Shown here one piece after another: positions 35,868-48,205 of a stretch of 64,000 nucleotides of DNA. Numbering within the stretch: position 1 is the stretch's first letter; the number at the start of each line of letters is the position of its first letter. The notes under the pieces were generated by a model. That model made no database searches. It had not been told where the DNA came from and saw only the letters and a list, made by a program, of their open reading frames with translations. Made by a program: the position numbers and the translations under genes. Source of the stretch: Heliocidaris erythrogramma (Eukaryota; Echinodermata; Echinoidea; Camarodonta; Echinometridae); NCBI GenBank assembly GCA_025617745.1, contig CM046870.1, forward strand, positions 24,223,501 to 24,287,500, given 5' to 3'.

Positions 35868-37829
35868 CAGTGGACTATTAAAGTTTAGTCAAGTATAACT
35901 CTGGACACTTTTGAGGCCATGGGCCAAAGATTGAGTCAAGTTGCTCTGTAGGAAAAAGATAGAAAACTCTATAACTTGTTGTAAGCATGATGACACAAAT
36001 GCTGTTTATTTTTATACCTTTGATAACGTTTCTAGTATTGTGTAAAAAAAATGCAGGAAAGACAATGAACTGTGAGTTTGATAAGAGTTAGTAATAACAA
36101 TTATTTCTTGTACTGTAAATCTTACTAATTTATATGTATATGAAGTAGACATATAATCATCAAGTTTTTTTTAATAATGCCTCGCTTATCAATTGCTTGA
36201 ATATATATGTGACATCTTTTGAGTTATTATTTTAAAATCTTTTACATCATGTAATTTTTATTTTTGATTGCTCACAATTTTGTGGAATTTTAAAATCTTT
36301 AAAATCATGTAATTTCCACTTTAGATTTCTCACAATTTTATTGAAACAATCTGATGTGGCAACTCGGTAATGTTTTTGTAAATTTTAGAATGTTGTTCTA
36401 GCATCCATTGTTCCATGCAAACAAATATATGTATAGTTGCTCATAGTACGTGTAGTGAAATAGGTGTTGTTCACTCTGCACAGCATTTTCGAAAGGCAGC
36501 TACGTAATAATGTTATATTTATGGTGCTATCTTATGAATATGGGTATTTTCAAGCTATTTGTTTAATGTTATACTGTAATGTACATGTACATGTATGTGA
36601 AGTCCATGCAGCAAACTTTCCTTTTAATAATATATTGTGTAATTATAAGCTGGTTTAGATTTTCTTTGCTGATTGTTGGACTAATAATGAAAGAAGGAGT
36701 AATTGAAAAAGAAGATTCTGTTTCTTAGGCTTGGGCCACATGCCATCAGTGAGGTTTATATATTTACTTTATTTTAAATTAACTGTTTGTTTTATGAAAT
36801 TTATAGTGAAAACCTTAATATGCAAGTGATTTCATTATTTTTTTACAGTATCATGCACACTGAATGGCACATGCCTTCTTAAACGTGTAGTCAAAATTCA
36901 ATGGTATTTTGATAACAAAAGTCATTGCATAATCCCTATTGAATGATTTGATGTGCAATTGTATAGGCTTGAGTATATCATGCAGTTAAAGTGAAAGTGC
37001 TTCATTTTTTCCAGGCAAAATATCTTATGTACAAAATTTACTAATTAAAAGCACCGCAACATATTCCAGGTCATCAATATATTCAACTTTATATGCATAC
37101 CTCCTCTTCTACGACTTCACAACCTGAAAGCTTGCCAATGGTTCGCTCATGGTTTGCCCATCATAGCAACAAGTAGGCACTGATCCTCTTGATGGAAAAT
37201 ATATCTGGGTGGTGTTATATTTTGTTTTATTATTTTCTATTCTATATGAGGTCCAGTTGAACCTGTCTTTATAAAAGTTTGTAAAGAACTTTTAAAGAAT
37301 TGTGACGAAGAATAGTTATTATATGGATTTCTCTTGGTAGTACTGGAACTATGTCAGCAATCATTTAGGTCTAAATTCACCAAGGAGATTTAGATATTTA
37401 AACTATGGTCTAAACAATGGTTTAAACCTCCTGATGATTTCTGATGTGGTTCATTATATAGTTGAAAAAGAAAGGTTTTTCAATACCGAAAATAAGTTCT
37501 GAAAAGGGATTATATTTTCAAAGGTGATTTTGTGCTCAAGTTTTATTTTGATATATATATGTGGTATAAACAAGAAACATTATTGGTAGGCCTACAAGAC
37601 ATCTGTAGCATATATCCCTTTAAAAAAATCCATTATGGACAGTGGTTTGTTTACCCTCTCACCTAAAGATATGCCGAAATATAGATAGCCTTTTTTCAGT
37701 TATATCAGTCATAATTATTACTTGACACGCATGATTTATGTAAGGCTCATTGCACACAAGGCGTTATTTCTAGTGCACCCCATTCAAGAAAATCCAATCA
37801 TATACATTAAAATACAGTATATAGTGTGC

Positions 37830-38290
37830 GGTGGGTATGTCCGCCCAGAAGACCCCCATTTTTACACTCAAATTTCCGTTCCAAAGCATACCATTTTTTT
37901 CTTGTTGAGCAATTAAGATGAGAGAAAACCGTTCCAAAGCACCGCTTTTTTTCATTCCGTCGTTCCGGCCGCCCCGCTCCGGCCCGTTTCGCTTCGAAGA
38001 CACAACGTATTTAGCGTATGGGAGCTTGTGTGTGGGAACCAGGGTAGCGTTTCATCAAACAGTCATAGGTGCGGGTTCGCCGAGATCCCATTGAAACGCG
38101 TGTATTAAAATTAACATGCGTTTCAATAGGATGTCGGCAAACTTGTGCTTGTGACGGTTTGGTGAAACGATGCCCAGTTCCATATATAGCATCATTGTAA
38201 TCCAGTTCCAAAGAGCCCTGTTTTAAAAAATGTTAGTAGTTCCGAAGACCATCCTTTTTCATGATACGCTCGTTCCGAAGCCCCCATTTT
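37830..38290. repeat. Repeat with TTCCAAAGC/TTCCGAAG motifs, split by a palindromic MITE
   Basis: CGTTCCAAAGC/CGTTCCGAAGCC units occur near 37876, 37930, 38208 and 38270. Between them, 38035-38181 is a palindrome: GAACCAGGGTAGCGTTTCAT at the left and ATGAAACG-type sequence ending CCCAGTTCC at the right. The MITE probably inserted into the older repeat. Confidence 0.5.
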
Positions 38291-38799
38291 ATGTCTTGCG
38301 GCAGCAGAGTGTAATGGCCTGGAGCAAGGTTTCGGATTCGTCAGAAAATCGGCAATCGACGGAACACTGGCGTAACTTTCTACACAAATCAGTGAAAACG
38401 TCTGATCACCACATTAGTGCGTGAACACTGGCGCAACCGTCATCCTCAGATCACGGGCCTATCGGTCACTATTTACTGTGGCATTAATTATATTGAATTG
38501 AACAGTCTTATATGTGCAACAGGCTATATAACTACATGTAAATAAATAGTGGCCCTCTTAAGTCTTGTTTATGTTTGTGTATACCGCTATTTTTTATGTC
38601 AGTGTTATAGTTGAGCTTATGAAATGTTGACAATGTCGCACAGATTAATTTTGATGAGTTAACGCAATGTGTATATTGAGAGAAAGAGAAAAGTGTCATA
38701 TTTGTTATCGTTATTGTATAATATGTACATACTTTAGCGATTGTATAACGACCAAATAAATATGTTCTTCTCGTAAAGATGGCTCTTTCTTTATTTGTT

Positions 38800-40308
38800 T
38801 ATCACCAAGTTTCTTTAAAAAATCTAAGATGGCCGCCAAAATGACCGATTTTGAACCCCATGGGACATGATTTGGCAATAGCGATGATGGTGCACAGGGA
38901 CCCCTTTTCAGACCATCTTGATCGGATACTTTTGGTTCAAATAAAAGCAGAAGAAATAGAGAAAAAGATAAGTGAAAGTTGGAGGAAAATGTGCTAAAAA
39001 AATAAGAAAGCTAGGAACTTATTAAGTTGTAATCCACCAAACATAAATTGGCAACTATATGACGTACGTTTTGTTGTTTACTAAAAAGAGAGTCTAATTA
39101 GCTAAAAGCCCTGAACATTATTGCCTTCTGAATTCAACTACAGCGTTATCTTTGAAATGATTAAGGTTGATTGGGACGCTTAACTGCTTTTTTTTCTCTT
39201 TTTTTAAAGTAAATGTGTAATTCTGTTAATAAGCACCGTATTTTATTACAACACTGTTATGTATTATACTTCATTGACAAGAAAACACGTTATTAATCAT
39301 ATTAACCAAATGCCCATTATCACAGTGCCCCCTTTTCTTATGTTTTTTTTTCTTTCTGTGTCCCTTTTCTTATGTTGATAGCTAGCCCTCTATTCATAAA
39401 TTTCTCATGACTAATGCTTGGTATTTCTGGATGGTATAACAATGCGAGGTCGCATGGCGACCAAGTGGAATTTTATCAGGAAATTCTGGTTTATTTTTAA
39501 ACTCAAAATACTTTTTACTTGCTCCTTCCGCAATGAAGAAAATCATCCCTCCGAGTAACAAAGGTGAAAAACTTGCCCGCCTCCATTCCTGCCATTTATA
39601 ATAGTGGCACTTTCTGGCAATGAAAATGTCCATTTTGTCTTCTTTGAAATAGCTTCAGGCCATTCGAGAGTGATGAAATAAACTAAAAAACAAACAAACA
39701 AACACATCGTATTTAGGTGTATCTTGCGGGAAAAACTGCATTACGTACTTATAAACACTTTCTGTTTAGAAGTTGACTTTGTTTCTTATTGACTTTGAGG
39801 CTTCGATATCATCACTCATTTAAACTCGAATTTGAACATATAATACAATGGTTTAAAACAAATCGCAATTTCAACGTAATTATAGCCTACAGTGATAGGG
39901 ATTTTTTTTTTTCAATTTTACGTAACTGAAATGATGTTTTAGCGCCATGTACAGGTATAATGATTCAAATGTCGTTATTTTCAATAATTGTTGCAATTTC
40001 AACAACAAATCGAAGCCACTGAATAAGTACCCCTTCCTGCCCCCCCCCCCCCCACACACACACACTTTGGCCATGTAGATAGGTGTCCAGCCAAAATAGA
40101 TATCAAATTTTAAGGTAACTATCAAACATCTGATAATATGCAGAGCATTTTCCATGAAACAGGATGGATAGGACATGAATAAGGGGGGCGGGTCTCATTG
40201 CCATTTTGGGGACTATAAAACCTAATTTCTCGAGACAGATGAAAAAAAGGAATTTTTAAAATTGGAATCTAAACTATCGGAAATCGAAGATTAAATTAGC
40301 CAGGATGT

Positions 40309-40339
<31 letters not shown>

Positions 40340-41100
40340 TTACAGGGATAGGGGTAGCAGAGGCAGTACTGCTGGCAGGATGGGGGGGGGGGGGGTCAGT
40401 GCCCATTTTACATAAAAGTGCCCTTTTAGATATGGAAGTGCCCCTTTATGAAAAGTGTAAAATGTTTACAAAGAGAAGTGAGCCTTTCAAATAGGAAAAG
40501 TGCACTTTCTACATGGGAGAGTGCCCCTCTGTAAAGTGAAGTGTCCCTATTAGAAAAATACCATTTTTACATAAAAAGTGTCCCTCCTTCTTATGTAAAT
40601 ATCTCCTTTTCTCTTGTAGGTAGTGCCAATTTTCCTTTCTAAGAAGTGCCATATTACCATGTGTTAAATGTCCCTCTTCCTTGTGATAAGTCCCATTATC
40701 ACCTTTGTTAGTACCCCTTTCCTTTCTAAGTGCCCTTTTTATTGTGATCAGTGCCTCTTTTCCATTCTTTTGGGTCTATTTTCATGCTTGGAGAATGCCT
40801 ATTTTTAGAGAAAGAAAGTACCCCAGCGACCCTGAAAAATGTCCTGTCATGTCTGACAATAGCCAGTATTCAATCTGAAAGCACCACTTTTATTCTGACA
40901 CTTGCCCCTTTTCTTTTCGAATAAGTATCTTAACTCCATTTTCCTTTTAAATGTCACCCCCTTCTATCCAACACCCGACTGCAACATAGTATGATTTAGT
41001 TATATCTTGGACCATGTAAACATAAAAACAAATATTATTTTGTTTAACATTCAAATAATGATATATTTTTTTAGAATCCAATAGCATGATTAGGTAAACA
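38800..41100. other. Intergenic: repeats and G/C homopolymers
   Basis: 39024-39070 matches one end of the MITE at 57547-57835 (TAATCCACCAAACATAAATT against its counterpart). Poly-C is at 40040-40054 and poly-G at 40322-40339 and 40382-40394. From 40395 to about 40960 a degenerate AAGTGCCCCTTT motif recurs some 15 times. No gene is supported. Confidence 0.45.
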
Positions 41101-42245
41101 AGACTCTAAGACGACTACCCCCGGACAATTACCCTCTAGGATAATTCACCCCCCCCCCCCCTCAACTAACTACCCCCAGGGCAACCACCTTCTAAGACAA
41201 GACTTACCACCGGACAACTACCCCCAGACAACTACCCCCTAGGGCCCCTGTTCTTAAAGTGTGGCCCATGCATGGGCCACTTGCTGCCCGCGAGACGATT
41301 TCAGGCGGCACGCCAAAATATCTAAAAAAATGTTTTAAATAATATATGGATACATATATCCTAACTATCGGTATGATAACAGGTTTCAATTCATTTTGCT
41401 CACTCGCTTTGCTCTCTGTTTCCTGTCCTACCGAGTTTTCACAGCACGTCCTACCACGCATAGTTTGAGAAAAAAGTCCAACCAAAGAGTTATCATCAAA
41501 CAATTGGATAATAATTATTTATGATACACACCGGGAGGTGTATTCTGAAACTGTTTCTCAGTCCTTAAATGGGCCATTCGGGTGTATCCGTAGGTGTACG
41601 AGACCGGGGATGGAGGTTGCAGCCCCCTCCCGAGAATATCAAAACTACCTGGCATTCGGGCACCCACCACCTCATTTACGGGCAGTGCAATGATCTCGTT
41701 GTAACTTTAATATCTTTTCTAAATTAGCACATTTTGATGATGAAATTACATTTCGCGGTTCTAAAACGTCAATTTCTTTGGCTTGCTCGCTTTGCTCGAT
41801 CACTGATGTGAAAAACCGGAGAATTAATACACAATGTTTTCGGGCAAGAGACGTCAGTCCCATACCTTTCTGTATGTATGTGTAATACTCAGTGGCCCAC
41901 GACGTAATTTCAGGAATATTTCTGGCCAACCTGACAAAATAATTAAGAAAGCAGGCCTTAGGGCAACCATGCACCCTCTAGAACAACCACCCCCGGACAA
42001 TATACCCCCAGACAACTACCCCCTAAGACAACCACCCCTAGGACAATTACCCCCCCCCCCCCCCCCCGACAACTACCCCCAGGCAACTACCCCCTAGCAC
42101 AATTACCCCCAGGTAAATTTCCTTCCATAAAATGTCGATTACCCCGATAATCCACCCCCGGAACAAGGGTAGTTGTCCAGGGGTAAATTGTCCAGAGGGT
42201 AAATTGTCCAGAGGGTAGTTGTCGGGGGGGGGGGGGGGGGGGAGG
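41100..42245. repeat. Dispersed GACAACTACCCCC repeat arrays
   Basis: Degenerate ~15-20-bp units (GGACAATTACCCCC, GACAACTACCCCC) at 41105-41245 and 41975-42115, and the complementary orientation (GGTAGTTGTCC, GGTAAATTGTCC) at 42165-42225, ending in poly-G (42224-42242). Poly-C occurs at 41149-41161 and 42048-42067. The same family appears near 3550, 8330, 52850 and 53110. Confidence 0.6.
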
Positions 42246-42842
42246 GGGGAGGTTAGTCTCTCCAACATTTGGAAGGTCTCAGACCGAGGATCCAGCATTT
42301 GGAAAGGATACTTGGCTAGGATGCCTCTGTTGGGTGGGAAGACATCCCTTTCTCCAGTACTTTCCAAATCATCTAGAGATTGTTGGGCTTTTATAATTTC
42401 AGTTTGCTTTTCATCCATTTCCGTTGGAGGCATACATTTTCTTGATTTCAATCAAATCAAATTGTCTTTTATGATTTTCAAAATCCTTCTTTTTTTGCAC
42501 AATGATGAGGATTGCCTCTTTGAAAACCCATGATCTTTTTCTCCATTGGCAGAGGTAGGCAGGGTCATTCCCGGTATTATGTTGAATTCAAAATTTTCAG
42601 CTGCTTTTTTCAGAATTAAAAAGAGAAATGGGTGAGGAAATGTATAATCTGAATAGAATCTTTAGATCTAAAAAAGTTACATCTATAATTCCTCCCTAGA
42701 ATGAAGAGTTATCATTGAAATTTTTCTTGATATTGTGGTGGCGCTGAAAAGAGACCTTTGGGGGCTAGAACTTGTAGAAGCTCAGTAGCATGTTGCTTCT
42801 CCCTCTTTCTGGATCACGGCAAGTGCAACATTGGATACATGG

Positions 42843-43756
42843 TCAATATATTTGTTGTGCACAGAAGCGTTTCGTCATAGTACTCCAAAAGTCGCGTATT
42901 TCTTGCTTGAGTTTGGGAAGGATGGTAGGCCTCCTGTATTTGTGGCGCCATCTTTTCAACTGGTTCCAAACCAATTCAATAGGGTTCAAGTCCAGACTTT
43001 CCGGTGGCATCCTCCACTAATTAATGTCCAGTCGTCGTATACGTTCCTGGGTCTTCTTGGAGGGATGCTTCGGGTCGCTGTCTTGAATAAAATGATGACC
43101 CGAAGAATACCTCGTGTCCAGGAAAGGCTTCAGCACCTTGGTGATAATGTCCGAGACATAAAACTCCGCGTTCATAATCCCACTGAAGACAACTATTGGG
43201 GTCGCTCCTTGCCATGAGATACCCCCACCCAGAACTTCCGCTGGGTGTTTGGATCGGGGCTTCAGAGTGCGTGGCGGCTTGACCTGTTTGAAGCAAAGGA
43301 CTGGATTCTGGTGCAACTGGGACGTGCACGCATCGCTGAATATAACGTTCTCAAATTTATCCTTGGTGCGCAAGTTCCCTGCAGTGGTCAAGAGGCTTCA
43401 ACTTATTAGCTTCACGAATCATCTGGCTCGCTTTTGGTGAACACCGAAACCTTCCCAGAGATACATCCTCCCTCTGTGTTGATGCAAAATTTTTGCAACA
43501 TCTACTGCCGAAATCTCATCGTTTTCTCGATACATGTTTTGATTAGCAACCGAAAACGGTCTAGTTTGCTTCCCTGCGGAATGAGTCGCTTTGGGGCTAT
43601 CCTTCCAGTCTCTTTGTAGATCGTGAAGAATCTTGAAAGTGACTGACGGCTTAAAGCGACGTCACCTTCGAGAAGTGCTTCCTATATCGCCGACAGATGT
43701 ATCCCGTCAGTCGACATATTCGCAACTCGCTGTCGAGTTGATGACATTCGTGTCAT
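42843..43756 (-). pseudogene. Tc1/mariner transposase, dead copy
   Basis: On the minus strand, starting near ATG 43756, the order is MSSTRQRVANMSTDGIHLSA and a stop, a helix-turn-helix-like stretch (DVALSRQSLSRFFTIYKETG), several further stops or shifts, then the catalytic core: ENVIFSDACTSQLHQNPVLC (first D), QDSDPKH (second D) and LDLNPIELVWNQLK (E), ending TGA at 42845-42843. Spacing suits the DD34E group with small indels. It cut and pasted TA-flanked elements when active. Stops make it a fossil; flanking inverted repeats were not found. Confidence 0.88.
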
Positions 43757-43799
43757 CTTGATTGCAAGAAGTGAATAATTATTGTATGTAGGTGCTAGG

Positions 43800-44394
43800 G
43801 TCGACGAATTAGAACAATTTACATGTATCCCAAACACATGTTCGAACAATAAGATTCGTGCTACTCAGATAAGGATCCTGAGATGACCCGACCGCGTTCG
43901 AGAAGTCTACGCCGTGAGCGGGTCCCGGGCTGTAATCCAATTGGGAGACGTTCGGCCAGAAGTCAAAGAACTCTGACAGGTGGGAAGAGTTACCTGACCA
44001 CGATGAGAACAAGTCCGGTGGCACCCCACCCATCCGGGTCCTGGCCTCCCAGCGCCCTCATGGCCCATGCCCGGGACGGCACATAGCTCCTCATAGGAGC
44101 AGGAATTGATTGGGATCTTTCCCATTGCTACACTTACATTTGCCTTTTGGTGCGTCTCTTTATTGCAGATGGAGTCTTGGTGATCACTGATCTAATATTC
44201 TCTCTCTCTCATGATCATTTTGCTCTCTTTAGACCTACGACTCTGTTGTGCCCTTCTCGTCCTTCCTCCCCACTTAATACACTATCACGATTTCGTCTCC
44301 TTGGTTCTATACTTTCAATGTCATCCTTATCAATCACATTTTCAGTTATCTTTAGTTTTTCTTACTTTTCCATTAAATTACACATCTTCCAACC
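43800..44394. other. Unassigned sequence
   Basis: 43870-44100 is GC-rich compared with its surroundings, with short frames on both strands, possibly a fragment of an old transposon. No motif recognised. Confidence 0.25.
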
Positions 44395-44671
44395 CAGGGG
44401 CGTATCCAGGGGGGGCGCAACAGGCGCGCGCCCCCCCCCCCCTATTGGCCGTCGTAAAAAAAAAAAAAAAAACTAGCAAAAAAAAAAATCCTCATACCAA
44501 TTGAAAATATTGTTCATTAAATAGGCTTCAAAATTGGTCACATATAGCACTATTTTGCATCTCAGCCCTTCTTCAGAAGCAAAAATTTTCCAAAGACCCC
44601 TCCCCCATGACGGCGATTAAAAAATTTCTTGCGCCCCCCCCCCCTATTGGGAAATCCTGGATACGCCACTG
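44395..44671. mobile_element. hAT-like MITE with 8-bp target duplication
   Basis: Terminal repeats CAGGGGCGTATCCAGG and CAGTGGCGTATCCAGG (15 of 16 match), flanked by TTCCAACC on both sides (44387-44394 and 44672-44679). An 8-bp duplication and CAG(T/G)G termini are hAT features. Contains poly-C and poly-A tracts, no coding. Confidence 0.85.
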
Positions 44672-44679
44672 TTCCAACC

Positions 44680-46497
44680 ACAGGCATTAATGTACTATTG
44701 CCTTCTCAACATTACATGTAAGGCATATACTGTACATGTATATTCTCTTTTCACCGCATGTCCCTGTGCACCACTGGTGTTGACCAAATGGAGGTGCTCC
44801 AGGAGTATTCAGAGCACTGTTAGTGAGTTCTGGCCATTGTATTACTCTCTTCAAATGCAGACTGCACAGCGATATCTTTCGTGGAAAGATAAGCATCTTT
44901 ATATTTCCATACACTTGCATATTTAGTATAATACATACTGTACATTATGTCCACAGAATCTTTCAGAACTTTGCATCCGTCACATTTTTGAGAATTCACA
45001 GGAAAATAGATTTCTTTTGAATTCCTCGAAATCCTTGTGATGTCTTCCTGAGGTATTGTCAAACTCGTTTCCAACTTTAAGTTCTCTATGAAAATATCCT
45101 CATCCTTATAGCTGTCTACCTCTTTCACCTTACCCTCCCATCTGCTTGCCTTTGAGTGCTTCTCGTACCCTCTCTCAAGTTTGCATGCCTATGAAGGGAG
45201 TTGCTTTTGATGCCCGTTTCACATTTGTCTCGTTGAGATTAGCACCCATTACATACCTCTTCAACTTGTCATGTTCCAAGTGCAGATCCAAGTGTATCCC
45301 TTGTCCAATGCATTTTCTCTTACAGCACTTTTCATGATTATGTGCCTACATGTAGATAATACTAGTATATCCCTTTGTTTGTTAGGCCGCATAAACTCAC
45401 GAATGGCTGAGAGACCTCTGAGAAAACTTTCTTGTTCTGATAAGCAGGGATTATATATGTAACTAATTCCCTTTTCGGACTGCACTGCCCTTAGTATTTT
45501 GACATTGCAAATGTAATGGATGGGGCAGAACTCTATTGAAAACAACAAGTGGTCATTTAAAAAGTTATACAAAGGTAAATTTGACTTTGCAAAATAATGT
45601 GCGTGATGTCGGAGAAATGAGGAATAGACCGCTTCTGTAATGTATATACAAATTTATGCACAGATATATTCTCTGAGCACCTAGTGATGAGCTATTCCAT
45701 TAACCTGCTATTTATAAATGAGCCTCAATGCTTGGAATCCAGTTTGCATTCATTATTTGTTGCTATGTCCGGCAAGCTTTCAGGTTGTCAAGAACAACCT
45801 TTGTTTGAAAGGTATGTATAAAATTTGCATACATTACCAAAGCAGTCTCTTGAACAACCTAATAACTACAACCTAAACTGTAACGACCTATAAAGTAAAA
45901 GATAATATTCAGGCATCAGTATTAAATGATTGATTAAACAGTATTTCAGAGTCCACATCAAATGAAAATGAAAATCATGTTTTACTGAATCAAAACTACA
46001 AAAGCTTACATCGCATTAAAATAACTTATAGTATTAAAATCGGTATTAATTGCTAAAGTTATAATTTAAAAAATATCCACATCAAATGGAAATGAAAATA
46101 ATTGAAGTGAAATCAGTGCATACTAAAATTACAGTTCAGTACATAATATTGAGATTAAGTCATTTTACACATTGATATAGAATAATTTTAAATTCAAATG
46201 TTTTGAAATGTGTAATTAATGAATAAATTAAACAAGTATTTGTGATCAATTCACCTCTCTGGGCTCACTCAGCCGCGATTTTCCGCCAAGGCCGAATTAG
46301 CCCGGATCCTACTACATGTACTGTATGCAAGGATGTTGATTATTTTGTCGTGGTAATAGCTCGAGAAGAAATACATGTACATTCATATGTTTTATCTTTT
46401 TCTGTAATGCAAAAAAAAATCTTGTTAGACTACAGAAGGGGAAAATATTGTGATTTTTCTTGTGATGTGCAATGTAGTACAATTGAAATTAAAATGT
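44680..46497. other. Intergenic, one half of a dispersed duplication
   Basis: 45688-45836 recurs at 47728-47885 (see there). Two minus-strand frames (45128-44820 and 45572-45261) are open for about 100 codons each but show no domain. Nothing else recognised. Confidence 0.3.
45688..45836 (+). repeat. Direct repeat, first copy
   Basis: Shares TATTCCATTAACCTG, GTTTGCAT.CATTA.TTGTTG and GTTGTC.AGAACAACCTTTG with 47728-47885, in the same order and orientation, about 2.04 kb apart. Confidence 0.65.
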
Positions 46498-46981
46498 TTT
46501 TATGCCTCCGCCCACCGTGGTACCGGAGGCATTGTTTTGGGGTCGTCCGTCCGGCCGTCCCCTTTTCGTTCTCGCGATAAATAACTTCAAAACCGTTTTT
46601 TTTTTTTGGATCAGTTTGTAACTTGGCCCATGTACATGTATGCATATGGGAGGGACGATGAACTGATTAGAATTTAGGGTCTCAAGGTCAAAGTTCAAAG
46701 GTCATAGAGGTCATTTTATACATAAAAATGGTTTGTGATGTATGGAGTCTAGGCCTACCTATTTTAGAAATGTCAAGGGGACAGTGGTCTATTTGCTATA
46801 AATGTATTTGATGATTGTAAGTCATCAATTGTAAGTTTTTTATTGAAAATGAAATGAAATCAATTTTCTGTCTCCTGTGCTTTTTAAGTGAAAAGATTTG
46901 TAATTTTGTTGGACCAATCCTTTTTAGAGTGTACATCATGTATGCCATACATTTCCAATCTGGTGATGGCGGAGGCATAAA
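46498..46981. mobile_element. Short inverted-repeat element (TTTATGCCTCCGCC termini)
   Basis: Begins TTTATGCCTCCGCC and ends GGCGGAGGCATAAA, a perfect 14-bp terminal inverted repeat. Includes a CGTCCGTCCGG stretch and, at about 46683-46710, AGGTCAAAGTTCAAAGGTCA. Non-coding; superfamily not assigned. Confidence 0.65.
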
Positions 46982-47157
46982 TTCCGACCACGCGCGGTCG
47001 AAGATTCATCTAGTTTCAGTACGTGTAAAGCAATACATTGTATATTTTTCTACTTTTCTATTTTATGTTAATAAGGTATAGAATTAAATGCAAAATATAT
47101 GTTTTATGTATTATTTGTCTGTTTCTCTCCTGGTTAATTGTCAAAAAATTGTTTCTA

Positions 47158-47327
47158 CTGTGGAAACTCGCTATAAACTCACTATAAAGAGCTCAGCCAT
47201 AACGAAATTCCTGATATAACAAGGTCTTTGTTATTCTGTTTTTTTTTACCCTGATATAAGGAGGTTCTTGATATAACATGGTAATTTTCATGGTCCCAAA
47301 AGTCCTCGTTATAGTGAGTTTCGACTG
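47158..47327. mobile_element. pogo/Tigger-like MITE, copy 1
   Basis: TA-flanked. Termini CTGTGGAAACTCGCTATAAA and (other side) CAGTCGAAACTCACTATAAC. Internal ATATAACAAGG-type repeats. Same family as 48206-49490 and 50754-50922. Confidence 0.7.
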
Positions 47328-47727
47328 TACATAACTTGGTGAATTTGTGACACACTTGGGTAGAAAAAAATTTTACTTCAAAGCCTTGTACAGTGATATT
47401 AAGAGATGATAAATTGTGTAAATAGAAGAAGTGCTCTATCACAGATTTTGGGGAAATTGTTTTCTTAGCTTTGCAAGGAAATGGTAAACATGTTATAGAG
47501 AAACATTTGAACTTATTACTCATTAAAAACAATTAAAAACTGGTCACACACCTCTGGCAGACACACAACAAAAAAGTAAAGATTTTCCTCGCATTTCTAT
47601 GCTGCATTGAATGAGAGAATAAGAGTGTCATACAATTCTTCTTTTGGATGTTCAATTTACTTGAAATAGACCCGTTTACAAAGTTATTCAAATTTATGGA
47701 TGTTTCTTTCCTGGGGACATAGGAACG

Positions 47728-47885
47728 AGGTATTCCATTAACCTGTGATTACAATACTTGGAATCAGTTTGCATACATTACTTGTTGCTATGTCTGACAC
47801 AAGCCTCTGACAAGCTTGTACATGTAGGTTGTCGAGAACAACCTTTGCTTCAAAAGTATATTTATATGCATAAAATTTGAATAAC
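47728..47885 (+). repeat. Direct repeat, second copy
   Basis: Counterpart of 45688-45836, roughly 80% similar by eye. Function unknown. Between 47330 and 48205 nothing else is recognised. Confidence 0.65.
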
Positions 47886-48205
47886 TGTGTAAACTCAGTG
47901 TTTGACAGGACGTAAAGAGTGAATGGAAAACAAAGTACAGTTAAACTTGCTTATATAACTCAAAGCCATATAAGTCTAACTTTCCTGAAGTCGAATCTAT
48001 TTTTTTGGACATATCTATGCAAAATATAATTTTACATAAGTCAAACTATTTTTGGTGGTCCCAACAGATTTGACTTTTGCAGAGTTAACTGTACCTTGTC
48101 CAGGAACTCTAAATGATTTTCACCTTGCATAAAAAACATCACTTAGTATTCCACTTCAGGCATAACTTGAGGGAATAAAACCCTGACATCTGAGATTTAC
48201 ATGTA

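Larger units (their letters stand above)
33482..38780 (+). other. Probable long 3' UTR / downstream region of the integrin gene
   Basis: AT-rich with no coding signal. Candidate AATAAA signals lie near 34247, 35197, 35527 and 38755. Includes a MITE at 35706-35867 and the 38035-38181 palindrome. The true transcript end cannot be set from sequence alone. A T-tract lies at 35639-35659. Confidence 0.4.

Noticed and set aside
39394..39633. 79-codon minus-strand frame
   Set aside because: Lies in repeat-like intergenic DNA with no recognised motif or splice context.
43883..44125. Overlapping frames on both strands near 44 kb
   Set aside because: GC-rich fragment with no domain; possibly an old transposon piece but not supportable.
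45261..45572. Two ~100-codon minus-strand frames (also 44820-45128)
   Set aside because: No domain, no coherent splice joining, and stops between them; left as unassigned sequence.
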